Source: Myxococcota bacterium (lineage in GTDB: Bacteria; Myxococcota_A; Bradymonadia; UBA7976; UBA1532). From it: DNA of 60,510 nt. The notes beneath the pieces were generated by a model. The model was given only the letters and a program-made list of their open reading frames with translations, had not been told where the DNA came from and made no database searches. Positions 33,141 through 42,339 of this stretch are shown here, piece after piece; position 1 is the stretch's first letter; each line of letters opens with the position of its first letter. Both the position numbers and the translations under genes were made by a program. Where the stretch lies: positions 1 through 60,510 of the forward strand of contig JAKLJY010000044.1 of assembly GCA_023150895.1 (NCBI GenBank), in the 5' to 3' direction.

Positions 33141-36100
33141 CTACGGCTGGCCGGCTCCGCACCGCCCGGTGAGCGGGTCACAAGACGCGCCGGGACCACA
33201 GTCCGCGTCGGCTCCACAGTTCGTCCCGGGGGCTCCACCGATGCGTTCGGCCTTGCCGAGGGCGCGCTCGCCGACGTGAACGTAGCCACCGATCGCCACC
33301 ACGGCCCCCCAGGCATCGGAGATCAGGCAGGCGGGCATGCGCGCTTCGGAGAGCGGCGGCTCGTCGGCCCAGACACCCGTCTGCACGTCGTACGACCAGA
33401 TCCGGCCGAAGAGGTCGATCACGAGCAGGACGGGCGTGCGGCCCTCCGCGACGAGTCGATAGTCGACCACTCCGTCGAACGGGGCGTCGACGACATGCTC
33501 GAAACCGAGCCAGGCCTCGTCGGGATCGCTGCTGCCGTAGAGGGCGTAGCCCGCCGGCCCGCGGTGCAGCGCGTAGATCCGGTTGCCGGCGACCGTCGCG
33601 GCGACGGTCGTGCCCGGCGGCAGGTTGCTCTGCAGTGGCCCGTGCCAGGTGCCCTGCGCGTGGACGTAGGCGTCGAACTCGGTGATGGGGGCGCCCAACG
33701 CATCGGTGCCCCCGATCAGATAGACGATGCCGCCGAGCGTCACGGCGTCGGCCCGACGCCTGGCCCGGGGCATGGGTCCGATCTCGACCCAGCCGGCGCC
33801 GACGGGCGCGGCCAGCCAGGCACGATCCGACGTGCCCTCGCCCTCGACCTCCCCGCCGAGGATCAGGGCATTGCGGGCCGACGGGTTGGCCGGGAGGTCC
33901 CCCACCCACGCGCCCGCCGCGTTGCGGACCTGAACGGGCAAGGGGGTGGACTCGACGAGCGGGAGGTCGCTCTCGAAGGTGTAAACGGCGTTCGAGAACC
34001 CGAGGCTCGCCCCGCCCGCGACGAATCCGGCCGCGAGTTCGGAGAAGGCCGCGCACGCCACCCGGCCGGAGAGCTGACCGGGGTGGTGCCGCCAGGGCAT
34101 CGGGCGCCACCCGTACCGCGGCGCGACACCGCACGGGCCACAGTCGACGACGCCGCCGCAGCCGTCGTCGAGCACGCCGCAGTCCCCCGCCGCCGGCACG
34201 CAGGCGCGGGGTTCACAGGGCGCGGCTTCGACGACGAAGGCCAGCCCGTTGGTCTCCGAGTCGAGGCTCTGGAGCGAGACGGCGTAGTCGCCGGGTTCGA
34301 GCTCGGGCACCAAGAAGCGGAACGCCTGCCCGCCCTGCCGGTCGGCGGCGATGACCCGGCGAAGCATGCCGCCCTGCCGGAAGACCACCGAGGCGGGGGC
34401 GTCCGGCATGTGGCGGGCGAATGCCGTGACCTCGGTGCCGACCTCCCCCGCGCCCGGCTCGAGGCCGTCGAGGACCGGCTCGCCGGGCGCTGCGCCGTAA
34501 CAGGCCGCCGCCGCGTCCGGGCAGGCGAGGCGGCACGCGGCCTCGCCCTCGCAGCCGGACGCGACGGCGCACAGGGCGAGCGCCGACGCCTGCGCGCGGG
34601 CTGCGGGTGTCGCGTCGTGCAGGCAGTTGCGGCGGCACAGGTTCGCGCCGCAGGCCCCGAAGCAGGCCTGGACCTCGGCACAGGAAAGGCGGCCCGGGTT
34701 CTCGGGCTGACCATCCGCGGCACAGGCCTCGATCTCGACGGCGCAGACCGCCTCGCAGGCCCGCCCTTCGAAGCCCATGTCGAACGCGCCGCCGCCCCCC
34801 GCACCGGCTGAGCCGGGAGGGCACCCCTGGCGGACCAGACAGTCGCGCGCGGCGACCAGCACGCCCCGGCTCTCGGCCCGCAGCACGGCCTCGCAGGCGG
34901 CCTGGCAGGCCTCGTCCATTCCGCAGGTCTCCATGCAGTCGAGCGTCGCGCCGCAGCGCTCGCCGCCGCCGCACGGACCACAGTCGACGAGCCCTCCGCA
35001 GCCGTCCTCGAACGTGCCGCAGTCGACCTCGCCACACGCCCGCGGGCTGCACTCGCCGGTCACCGTGAACACGAGCCCTTCGGTGCGGGGCGCGCCGCTG
35101 CCCTCGCCGAAGACCAGCGAGACCCGATAGACCCCTGCCGGCACCTCCGGCACGACGAAGTCGGCGAAGGCGGCCGCGTCGGGGCGCTGTGCAGGGACGC
35201 GACTCTCGGGGCGGTCCGGCCCCACGAAGGCAGCGAAGACGGGACCTTCGGGCCAGGCGACCCCGACCGCACGCACCGCCTGACCCGGGGCGCCCGCGGG
35301 GGGCTCGAGTCCCGTCAGCTTCGGGGCCGGCGGGGGCGGCGCCGCGTTGCGGGCGTCGGCCAGCACCGTCGAGCCGCCCGGAGACAGCGCGCCGGCAATC
35401 CGGCTCGGCTCCGTGGCCAGCTCGCCTGCGGCGCAGTTGAACGTCGGCCCCGGATCGTGCAGCGCGACGTTCCAGGCCCCCGGCTGCACCGGGAAGGCCA
35501 GTTCCCAGGCCGCGTGCGGGCGATCGGGCACCTGCGGCGACGGACCGAATCCGGCCGTCCCTTCGTACAGCGGGCCTTCCACGGGTTCGCCGTTGCGGCG
35601 CACCTCGACGCGGCGGTCCCCGTAGACCCGGATCTCCCAGGCCTCGGCCCCGTCGCCCGTCGTGACGTCGAAGCGGTTGTAGCAGCTGGGGTCGACCACC
35701 GCGTCCATGTAGTGCCAGTCGTTGAACAGGTGCAGCCGCTCGCCGTCGTAGTCCACGTAAAGGTACGTGTAGCGCCCCACCGCCGGCTGAACGTCCGCCC
35801 ACTCATGTTGCGGTGCGGCACCCGGCGTCCAGCCGGTGACCTGCCCGTCGACCGTGTGGGGAAAGGCCGAGCGCGGATTGCGGGCCGGGCGACAGACGTC
35901 GTTTTCGTCGACGGCGCCGTTGCAGTCGTCATCGGCACCGTCGCAGACCTCGGGCCCGGGGACACAGCGCGCCCCCTCGCCGACGGTCACGTCGAGCGCC
36001 GGCTCGGCGGACAACCGACCGCCGAAGAGGTCTGCGACGCCGCGCAGCCGCGCGGTCACCCGGGCGCCCGCCGGGATTGGCTCGCGCGGGGTGAAGCGGA

Positions 36101-37631
36101 ACCGCCGCCCGCCGTCGAGCAGGTGCAGGACGCCGTCGACCGGGTTCCCGTCGACGGCCGCCTCGACATGGGCCCCCTCAACCAACACGGGCTCGCTCAG
36201 CGCGAAGTCGAGGGGCGTACCAGGGCGGGGCGCCGTGCCCGCGGCGGGGAAGCCCGCGCGCAGCAACGGCGGTGTGTTGAGCACCCGGGCCCGCGTCCCG
36301 GCCCCGAAAAGCGCGGCGCCGGGCAGCGCGGCGACCCACGTCGCCGGGCCCTCGTCGTCGCGGTCCGACGTCACCAGCCGGGGCGTCTCCGGGGTCGACA
36401 CATCGAGGGTGTCGACCACGCCGTCCGCGCGTCCGACGACCAGGGTCCGGCCCGAGAGATCGAAGCGCGCGCCCGCCGCGTCGGCGATCTGCCCCAGGAC
36501 CGCCGGAGTCTCGCCGTCGACGGACCAGAGGCCCAGGGTGTCCGCGCCCGTGTCGACCACGAGGAGTCCGTCCGCCGCGCGCAGGCGCCGCGCCGGTCCC
36601 GGCAGCGTGGCCGACGCGCGAATCGCCGGCGCCCCGGGCGCCCCGTCGGCGCTCGACCCCGGATCGAGCGAGAGCAGCGTGCCATCGACGAGGCCGAGGT
36701 AGAAGCCCTCGGGCGCCCCCGTCGCCGCCCCCACGTCGGCGGGCAGGTCGACCTCGCCGGCGGGCGTCACCGCACCGTCGCTGCCGACGGCGAAGATCGT
36801 GGCCAGGCCCGGCGAGAACACCGCCACGCGCCGCCCGGAGACGGCCGCCCCGCTGACCGTCGTGCCTTCGCCGGTCACCGCCAGGGGCCGAGGCGCAGCC
36901 GGATCGACGACGTCGACGATCGTGACCGTGCCGTCGTCCCCCAGGGCCGCCAGAACCCCGCCGACCCGGTCGGCGGCGACGTCGATCACCGGCCGCCCGA
37001 GGTCGAAGGCCGGCGCAGTGGCTGGGCGGTCCGGCGCCCGCAGGTCGACGATCTGCACACCTCCGTCGCCGAGGGGCAGGTAGAGCGCGCCCCCATCCAC
37101 GAAGGCGTCCGCGGGGTTGCCGGCGAGGTCGACAGCCGCCAGCGGGGGGGAGGTCGGCGCGTCCGAGATCGTCCGCGCCGTGCGTTCGACCGTGTTCTCG
37201 TCCTCGTTGCCCGCCTCGTCGGCCGCCCGGACGACGATCGCGTAGGCCCGCCCCGGGCTCAGACCGGTCACGGTCAGCCGCGTGACGCCGGTCGCGGTCG
37301 TCAACGGCGCCACGAAGTCCTGCGCGCCGGCCGCGGTGGCCAGGTAGATCCGGTAGTTCAGGCGCTCGGCCGGGCTCGTCTCGTCCTCCGCCGCCGCCCA
37401 GGTGAGCTCGAGCGCGTCCGGCCCGACGGGGGTCGCGGACGCAAGGCCATCGAAAATCGGCGCCGTCCGGTCGAGATCGAGCGCCGCGTCCGGCGCCGGC
37501 GCCTCCGTGCCGCCCCGTGCGGCGTCCGCCGTCACCGGCTCTTCGTCCGGCCGGTCACAAGCGGCCACCCCGGCCAGGATGGCCATCGCCGCACGGGCGA
37601 GTGACGTGTCCCATTGTCTGAATCTGCGCAT
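33141..37631 (-). CDS. Large surface lipoprotein mosaic (FnIII, beta-propeller, MopE, Cys clusters)
   Basis: 1496 residues from the ATG at 37629-37631. The signal peptide ends VAAC (lipobox). An FnIII-like domain (about 50-150) has RLTVTGLSPGRAYAIVVRAADEAGNE. A propeller-like region follows, with repeated QIVDLRAPDRP and TIVDVVDPAAPRPLAV units. An SbsA-type Ig domain contains GAHVEAAVDGNPVDG. A MopE-type CDGADDDCNGAVDEND binds metal in the family. A family-9 CBM-like segment and two Cys-rich patches (CGTFEDGCGGLVDCGPCGGG, CGVLDDGCGGVVDCGPCG) come next, then a kelch-like part. The gene is transcribed away from the small barrel gene and toward the sigma factor. The role is probably surface binding. 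Confidence 0.85.
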   Translation of the reverse strand: MRRFRQWDTSLARAAMAILAGVAACDRPDEEPVTADAARGGTEAPAPDAALDLDRTAPIFDGLASATPVGPDALELTWAAAEDETSPAERLNYRIYLATAAGAQDFVAPLTTATGVTRLTVTGLSPGRAYAIVVRAADEAGNEDENTVERTARTISDAPTSPPLAAVDLAGNPADAFVDGGALYLPLGDGGVQIVDLRAPDRPATAPAFDLGRPVIDVAADRVGGVLAALGDDGTVTIVDVVDPAAPRPLAVTGEGTTVSGAAVSGRRVAVFSPGLATIFAVGSDGAVTPAGEVDLPADVGAATGAPEGFYLGLVDGTLLSLDPGSSADGAPGAPAIRASATLPGPARRLRAADGLLVVDTGADTLGLWSVDGETPAVLGQIADAAGARFDLSGRTLVVGRADGVVDTLDVSTPETPRLVTSDRDDEGPATWVAALPGAALFGAGTRARVLNTPPLLRAGFPAAGTAPRPGTPLDFALSEPVLVEGAHVEAAVDGNPVDGVLHLLDGGRRFRFTPREPIPAGARVTARLRGVADLFGGRLSAEPALDVTVGEGARCVPGPEVCDGADDDCNGAVDENDVCRPARNPRSAFPHTVDGQVTGWTPGAAPQHEWADVQPAVGRYTYLYVDYDGERLHLFNDWHYMDAVVDPSCYNRFDVTTGDGAEAWEIRVYGDRRVEVRRNGEPVEGPLYEGTAGFGPSPQVPDRPHAAWELAFPVQPGAWNVALHDPGPTFNCAAGELATEPSRIAGALSPGGSTVLADARNAAPPPPAPKLTGLEPPAGAPGQAVRAVGVAWPEGPVFAAFVGPDRPESRVPAQRPDAAAFADFVVPEVPAGVYRVSLVFGEGSGAPRTEGLVFTVTGECSPRACGEVDCGTFEDGCGGLVDCGPCGGGERCGATLDCMETCGMDEACQAACEAVLRAESRGVLVAARDCLVRQGCPPGSAGAGGGGAFDMGFEGRACEAVCAVEIEACAADGQPENPGRLSCAEVQACFGACGANLCRRNCLHDATPAARAQASALALCAVASGCEGEAACRLACPDAAAACYGAAPGEPVLDGLEPGAGEVGTEVTAFARHMPDAPASVVFRQGGMLRRVIAADRQGGQAFRFLVPELEPGDYAVSLQSLDSETNGLAFVVEAAPCEPRACVPAAGDCGVLDDGCGGVVDCGPCGVAPRYGWRPMPWRHHPGQLSGRVACAAFSELAAGFVAGGASLGFSNAVYTFESDLPLVESTPLPVQVRNAAGAWVGDLPANPSARNALILGGEVEGEGTSDRAWLAAPVGAGWVEIGPMPRARRRADAVTLGGIVYLIGGTDALGAPITEFDAYVHAQGTWHGPLQSNLPPGTTVAATVAGNRIYALHRGPAGYALYGSSDPDEAWLGFEHVVDAPFDGVVDYRLVAEGRTPVLLVIDLFGRIWSYDVQTGVWADEPPLSEARMPACLISDAWGAVVAIGGYVHVGERALGKAERIGGAPGTNCGADADCGPGASCDPLTGRCGAGQP

Positions 37632-37706
37632 CCGGTTTCCCCCGCTGGTTGTGGTTCGGCCGCCGACACGGCGGTCTCGGGAGGGGGCAAACGCGGGCAT
37701 CGAACA

Positions 37707-37760
37707 AAACGTCAGGGCCTGTTCAATCCAAGGACACGATTGTCGACTGTTCTGACGTTT
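37707..37760 (+). promoter_or_regulatory. Inverted repeat in the divergent promoter gap
   Basis: AAACGTCAG at 37707-37715 and CTGACGTTT at 37752-37760 are perfect 9-base inverted arms. They lie between the divergently transcribed mosaic lipoprotein and small barrel genes, whose starts are 196 bases apart. The arms are about 45 bases centre to centre. CTGTTC also recurs at about 37719 and 37747. A shared operator or two binding sites are inferred; no promoter elements can be assigned with confidence. Confidence 0.35.
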
Positions 37761-37827
37761 CGCCGGTTCGACGCGTTCCTGACTTCCGGGCAACTCGCCC
37801 GTGATCAGAAACACCGGAGCCGACACC

Positions 37828-38517
37828 ATGCGTTTCGTCTTGCTTGCCCCCGCGGTTGCGACCGCCCTGCTTCTGCCCGCCCACGCCCCCCGCGCCGAGG
37901 TGCCAGGCACTTCGTCCGGCACTTCGTCCGACGAGCTGCCCTGGTTCACCATCGCCCCGAAGCTCGGCTACGCGACCGTGGGCGAGGGCAGCTTCGAGAC
38001 CGAAGTCTCCGACGGCATGGGCGGCAAGAAGAAGATCACCATCGACACGGCGGCTCGCTCTGGGCTGCGACTTGCCGTCGATCTGGCGATGGGCGGCGAC
38101 GCCCTCGGCTTCGACATCTCCCCATTCGTCACGTTCGAGTCCGACGATGCCGACAACAGCTCAACGGCGTTCGGAGCGTACACCGGCCTGGCATGGCGCC
38201 AGGCGCTGACCCCGGGTTGGCGGCTGCACACCGGGGCCGGACTCCAGGCCGCATACCTCGATGCGGACGCGCTCGACCTCGGGCTCGAGCTCTTCGCTCG
38301 CGTGCCCGTCGGAGCGACGTGGCAGGTGACGCCGGCGATCGGCGCGGTGGTCGAGCTCGGCCTCGGCTACGGCGCGACCGGCCTGAAAGGCAAGGCGCCG
38401 GAGAAGCCTGCCGTGTGCGCCACCTCGCCGGACCTGCCCGGCTGCGACGTCGAGGCCCCCGATCTCGAATTCGGGACCGGCCTCGTCTGGGACTTCTCCC
38501 TCGGCGCCCGATTCTGA
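37828..38517 (+). CDS. Small outer-membrane beta-barrel protein
   Basis: 229 residues. The ATG at 37828 follows CCGGAGCC, and a Sec signal (MRFVLLAPAVATALLLPAHA) ends near residue 20. The mature protein alternates amphipathic beta strands with short loops (FTIAPKLGYATVGEG, LAVDLAMGGDALGFDISPFVTFESDD, GLELFARVPVGATWQVTPAIGAVVELGLGYG). It ends in SLGARF, with a terminal Phe that BAM recognises. A pair of Cys near 195 and 203 may bond. The closest description is an OmpA-like or porin-like barrel. A functional partner is not evident, though it shares the divergent gap with the mosaic lipoprotein. Confidence 0.75.
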   Translation: MRFVLLAPAVATALLLPAHAPRAEVPGTSSGTSSDELPWFTIAPKLGYATVGEGSFETEVSDGMGGKKKITIDTAARSGLRLAVDLAMGGDALGFDISPFVTFESDDADNSSTAFGAYTGLAWRQALTPGWRLHTGAGLQAAYLDADALDLGLELFARVPVGATWQVTPAIGAVVELGLGYGATGLKGKAPEKPAVCATSPDLPGCDVEAPDLEFGTGLVWDFSLGARF

Positions 38518-38562
38518 CGGCGCAAAGCGGCGAGCTGCCCGCCGGATGTGTATCGTGGGGGC

Positions 38563-39576
38563 ATGTTCGTGCGCCGCCGCCCACGTCCCGGCCGACCCGC
38601 GATTGCGCCTGCACTCGTCGCGCTCGCCGTCGTCGGAGTCGCGGCCTGCGCCGGCGGCTTCGAGCCGTACGACGCGCCTGCGGAGGCCGGCGTGTTCGCG
38701 ACCGTCGGCGACGCCAGCGCCGGGCGGGGTGACGCGGCGCGCCCCGACCTTCCCGACGGGCCCTCGGGGCCGCCCTCTCGTCCGGGCGGCGCCGACGCGG
38801 CGCCGGACGTCGGTGACGCGCGTCCGGGAGTGACCGGCGACGTAGGCGCCCCCATCGAAGCCGACGCCCGCCAACCGCCGTCGGATGCCGGCAGACCACC
38901 GCCGGACGCCGGCAGACCACCGCCGGACGCCGGCAGACCACCGCAGGACGCTGCGCCGCCCACCGCGCCGCCGACCGAGCCGCCCCCCCCGCCGCCCGAT
39001 GCGGCCGTGTCGCCCTGCCCCGGGGGGCGCCCGCCCGAGGACGAGACCTGCAATGGGCGCGACGACGACTGCAATGGCGCCGTCGACGAGGGACCGCTCT
39101 GCGGGGACGACGCCCGCTGCGAGGGGGGCGAGTGCGTGACGCATCGCTGGGTGTTCGAAGCCGAGGGCGGCGCCATGGGGCACGACGTCGGCTTCGCCGA
39201 GCGCGGGGGCTGGGCCTGCAACACGGCCGCCTGCGGGCGCGGTGTCATGGTCTACGGCCCCTATACCCGGGCCCTCGACGCGGGCACGTATCAGGCCCGC
39301 TTCCGCCTCCGGACGGACAACGTCATCGCCGACAACGGCAGCGTCGTGCGCATCGAGGTCAACGACTTCGACGGCCGCGTCCCCGACTGCGGGCAGTGCG
39401 TCCTCGCCCAGCGGGATGTTCGCCGGCGCGAGTTCCCCGCCCCGATGGCCGACTACGACGCCGCGCTCGACTTCGAGATCCCTGCGGCCCGCGCGGGGCA
39501 CCGGCTCGAGTTCCGCACGGTCTTCCTCGACATCGCCTACGTCTTCGAGGACCGCATCGAGGTCGTGCGGCGTTGA
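38563..39576 (+). CDS. Lipoprotein with MopE motif and repeated linker
   Basis: 337 residues. The ATG at 38563 follows GTGGGGG. The signal peptide ends GVAAC. A low-complexity linker (about 60-150) contains Gly-Arg-Pro-Pro-Pro-Asp-Ala repeats. The MopE-type TCNGRDDDCNGAVDEG (around 165-180) binds Ca/Cu in the known family. The C-terminal domain is a beta sandwich with MVYGPYTRALDAGTYQARFRLRTD and FRTVFLDIAYVFEDRIEV, similar to sugar-binding or malectin-like modules. The function is probably surface attachment. It sits just upstream of a small secreted protein on the same strand. Confidence 0.8.
   Translation: MFVRRRPRPGRPAIAPALVALAVVGVAACAGGFEPYDAPAEAGVFATVGDASAGRGDAARPDLPDGPSGPPSRPGGADAAPDVGDARPGVTGDVGAPIEADARQPPSDAGRPPPDAGRPPPDAGRPPQDAAPPTAPPTEPPPPPPDAAVSPCPGGRPPEDETCNGRDDDCNGAVDEGPLCGDDARCEGGECVTHRWVFEAEGGAMGHDVGFAERGGWACNTAACGRGVMVYGPYTRALDAGTYQARFRLRTDNVIADNGSVVRIEVNDFDGRVPDCGQCVLAQRDVRRREFPAPMADYDAALDFEIPAARAGHRLEFRTVFLDIAYVFEDRIEVVRR
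38887..38949 (+). repeat. Three tandem 21-bp in-frame repeats
   Basis: Three copies of a 21-bp unit (GCCGGCAGACCACCGCCGGA plus C) run from 38887 to 38949, the last with one change. They encode Ala-Gly-Arg-Pro-Pro-Pro-Asp in the linker of the MopE lipoprotein. Multiples of three keep the frame, so the repeat number can vary without breaking the gene. This is a coding repeat, not a CRISPR. Confidence 0.8.
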
Positions 39577-39661
39577 ACGGGCGGAGATCGGCACCGGCTC
39601 GGAGTTGACGACCGCCTTGTCGCCTGAAATGGTCGGAGACGATCTCGCGTGGAGGTGTCCC

Positions 39662-40210
39662 GTGCTGCTTCGCTTTCTCCTGCTCATTGCGCTCTTCGTC
39701 GTGCCGGCATCGGGCGGCGCGACGCCGGTGCTGATCGTCTCGGTCCGATCGCAGATGGCGCCGGTCACGGAGTTCACGAACATCTCGGTGGAAGTGTTCG
39801 CCGAGGGCGGCGCGCGCCTCTTCGAGCGCACGCACGCGGTCCGTCGGAGCGAGGACTTCAACGCCGGGGTCCGGGTCTTCGAACAGCCCGTGCTCGTCGG
39901 TCGCTACCAGATCCAGCTGCGAGCCCGGGACGCGACCAACCGACTCGTGGCCGAGCGCTCCGCGATGGCCATCGTCGAGGGCGGTGTGCAGACCGTCGCC
40001 GTGCGCCTCGAGAAGTCGACGCCCGCGCCGCCGCCTCCTTCCCCTTGCCAGGCCGATCACACGCGTGCCCGCCGCACGTGCGGTCAGATTGCAGCGCGCT
40101 GTCTGGCCGACGCGGCCGGCCGTCGCGACCGGATCGCCGCGTGCAACGAGAACAACCTCGGGTGCCTGGCCGGCGCCGACCGCGCCCTGGCGCAGTGCAG
40201 TCCTCGGTGA
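39662..40210 (+). CDS. Small secreted protein, hypothetical
   Basis: 182 residues from a GTG at 39662 with a strong GGAGGT five bases upstream. The signal peptide (LLRFLLLIALFVVPASG) is cleaved near residue 20. The middle is a small beta sandwich (VLIVSVRSQMAPVTEF, RYQIQLRARDATNR) like an Ig-type fold. The C-terminus holds six Cys in CQADHTRARRTC, CLADAAGRRDR and ACNENNLGCLAGADRALAQC, probably pairing in a disulfide knot. I do not recognise the family. It lies 85 bases after the MopE lipoprotein, on the same strand, so it may be co-transcribed. Confidence 0.65.
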   Translation: MLLRFLLLIALFVVPASGGATPVLIVSVRSQMAPVTEFTNISVEVFAEGGARLFERTHAVRRSEDFNAGVRVFEQPVLVGRYQIQLRARDATNRLVAERSAMAIVEGGVQTVAVRLEKSTPAPPPPSPCQADHTRARRTCGQIAARCLADAAGRRDRIAACNENNLGCLAGADRALAQCSPR

Positions 40211-40235
40211 GGCCAAACGGCAAGGCGACCGGTAC

Positions 40236-41753
40236 CTATAGCAGGTCGTGCCGACCCGTGGCCTCGACCTTGACGCCCGTGAACGCCGGGAACTCGCGGC
40301 AGACGCCACCCACGCACTTCAGGCCGCCGCGCTGGCTGCCGCCGGTGGTGCGCAGCAGCAACCAGTCCGCCGCCTCCCAGGTGATGATGCCGGCGAGGTA
40401 GAGTTCGCGCTCGTGCGGCTTCTGCGTGTCGTTGCCGACCTCGACGCTGAGGCCGCCGAGCCGCTGGCGCTCGAGCCCCACGATGGCGCTGCCCCGGACG
40501 TAGTCGCGCGACGCCAGGGTGCGGAACTCCTCGTTCGCCGTGAGGTGGAGCGCGTGGGCGCCGGGGAGCCGCTGCACCCAGTCGACCTCGCCGTGTTTCA
40601 TGGACTTCGTCGTCTCGCCGCGCTGCCGGTGCTCACGGTAGCCGCCGCTGAGGTGCAGTCGCGAGCTGCCGCCGTCGTAGAGCGTCTCGACGCCGCCGTA
40701 GCCGTGGAACTGGTTGAGTGGATGCTCGGCCTCGGGCTCGTTCTGCCGCAGCATCGCGCTCACGTAGGGCGTGACGTCCCCGTCCAGAAACGCGTAGGCG
40801 AGGCGCAGACGCGCGCCCCGGACGTCCGTGTTGGGCTCGAACTCCTGGTCGATGCGCTCGAGCGTGGGGGGCTGCGCGTACTCGAAGACGATGGGGCTGT
40901 CGGGCACGTCGCTGCCCTGCACCTTGACGTCGTCGATGAGCAGGCCCTCGACGAGCGCGTTGAAGCCGCCGGCGTTGAAATCCAGGGTGGAGTAGAACGC
41001 CTTGCCCTGCGTGCGGCGCTCGCCGCTCTTGCGCCCCTGCCAGTCGGCCTCGACGTAGATGGAGACGAGCTCGGCCACGTCGGGCAGTTCGACGAACCCG
41101 CCGGAGGCGCTGGTGTGATCGAACCCGGCGGACGCCACCAGGGGGATGCGCATGCGCTGGGTGTAGGCGTAGGTGCCCAGCGTCATGAACTCCAGCCCGC
41201 GGAACGTGTACGACCCGCCACCGATGACGTCGCTGGCCTCGGGCACGAAGAACTGGTCCACCGCGTCGAAGGCCGACGTGTTGGTGCGCCCGGCGAAGAC
41301 CTCGAGCTCGTGCCCGTCGGGTGCCCAGGCCACGCGGCCGCCCTGCAGCGTCGTGTCGAGGCCGATCTCGTCGATCTTGCGCAGCGAGAGGACGATGCCG
41401 CGCCCGAGTTGTTTGTGGAAGTCGCCCGCGGTGATCGTCACCGTGCCGAGCGCGTACTCGGCGGTGATGCGCTCGAGGCGGGCGTTGTTCTGGTGGCGGT
41501 CGTCGCCGGGACTGTAGAAGGCCTCGCCGTTGACCTCGGCCGACGTGGTGAGCGCGTCGGCGTTGCCGGTAATGGTCAGGCGTTCGATGAGGGTGCCGTA
41601 GTGGTCATCCTTCTCGTCGCTGTTGCCGTTGTCGAGGTGGTACTCGAGCACGAGGCGCTCGGTGGTGCGCACGGCGGCGCCCTCCGCCCGGGCCGAAACG
41701 GGGCTCAGCACCAGGGCGGCGAGGCCGATGTGCGTGCGGACCGACCGTCTCAC
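40236..41753 (-). CDS. DUF6029-like outer-membrane protein
   Basis: 505 residues. The GTG at 41751-41753 overlaps the stop of the thioredoxin gene (GTGA), so they are translationally coupled. The signal peptide is RTHIGLAALVLSPVSARA. The mature part is a large beta-barrel with many strands (RLVLEYHLDNGNSD, AEVNGEAFYSPGDDRHQNN, ALGTVTITAGDFHKQLGRGIVLSLRK). The TAGDFHKQLGRGIVL block followed by DTTLQGGRVAW is close to what I recall of DUF6029, a Bacteroidota-type outer-membrane family. The final strand is less clear. It ends the six-gene run and probably forms the outer-membrane part of that module. Confidence 0.75.
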   Translation of the reverse strand: MRRSVRTHIGLAALVLSPVSARAEGAAVRTTERLVLEYHLDNGNSDEKDDHYGTLIERLTITGNADALTTSAEVNGEAFYSPGDDRHQNNARLERITAEYALGTVTITAGDFHKQLGRGIVLSLRKIDEIGLDTTLQGGRVAWAPDGHELEVFAGRTNTSAFDAVDQFFVPEASDVIGGGSYTFRGLEFMTLGTYAYTQRMRIPLVASAGFDHTSASGGFVELPDVAELVSIYVEADWQGRKSGERRTQGKAFYSTLDFNAGGFNALVEGLLIDDVKVQGSDVPDSPIVFEYAQPPTLERIDQEFEPNTDVRGARLRLAYAFLDGDVTPYVSAMLRQNEPEAEHPLNQFHGYGGVETLYDGGSSRLHLSGGYREHRQRGETTKSMKHGEVDWVQRLPGAHALHLTANEEFRTLASRDYVRGSAIVGLERQRLGGLSVEVGNDTQKPHERELYLAGIITWEAADWLLLRTTGGSQRGGLKCVGGVCREFPAFTGVKVEATGRHDLL

Positions 41754-42328
41754 GGCGCTGGCGTCCCCGCCGCGGCGGGCGCGGGCTCGGCCAGCAGTGC
41801 GAGCAGGCGCTGCTCGACGTCCTTCTCATCCCCGGGCTGGAAGCCCTCGTGCGTGTGCGCGATGCGGCCGGCGCGGTCGATGTAGACGGTGAACGGCATG
41901 GCGTTCTGCGGGTCGAGCTTGCTCGCCACGGCGCCCTCGGCGTCGAGCAGGACCGGCAGTTTCAGGTCCTTCTGATTCACGACACGGCGCACGTCGGACT
42001 GCGACTTCGGCGCATCGGTGTTGATGGCGAAAACGACGAGGCCCTTGTCGGCGTACTTCGTGGCGAAGGCGTCCAGAAAGGGCAGCTCCTGCTTGCAGGG
42101 CCCGCACCACGTCGCCCAGAAGCTGACGAGCACGACCTTGCCCTTCTGCTCGGACAGCCTGAGCTTCTTGCCGTCGAGCGTCGGCAGCGCGAAGTCGGCC
42201 ACGGCCTTGCGGTCGGCCGGTGCGACCGATGCGGCCGGGGCCGCCGGATCCGCCGCGAGAACCGTCGCCGGGGCGGTCGCGCCGAGCGCGAGCGAGAACG
42301 TCAAAACGCGAGAGAGAAGGCGAGGCAT
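41750..42328 (-). CDS. TlpA-like thioredoxin, periplasmic
   Basis: 192 residues from the ATG at 42326-42328, preceded by GGAG. The signal peptide is LLSRVLTFSLALGATAPATVLA. The redox fold has VVLVSFWATWCGPCKQELPFLD, the CxxC pair Cys-Gly-Pro-Cys being the active site, and the cis-Pro in NAMPFTVYID. TlpA-type proteins reduce disulfides or pass electrons in the periplasm. It starts 11 bases after the second thioredoxin-like gene stops, and its stop overlaps the DUF6029-like start. The strict operon layout suggests a joint job with the two other thioredoxin-fold lipoproteins. Confidence 0.9.
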   Translation of the reverse strand: MPRLLSRVLTFSLALGATAPATVLAADPAAPAASVAPADRKAVADFALPTLDGKKLRLSEQKGKVVLVSFWATWCGPCKQELPFLDAFATKYADKGLVVFAINTDAPKSQSDVRRVVNQKDLKLPVLLDAEGAVASKLDPQNAMPFTVYIDRAGRIAHTHEGFQPGDEKDVEQRLLALLAEPAPAAAGTPAP

Positions 42329-42339
42329 GGCGACTCCGG

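Noticed and set aside
38887-38949. Possible CRISPR-like repeats
   Set aside because: The units are directly tandem without spacers and are in-frame coding repeats of a lipoprotein linker.
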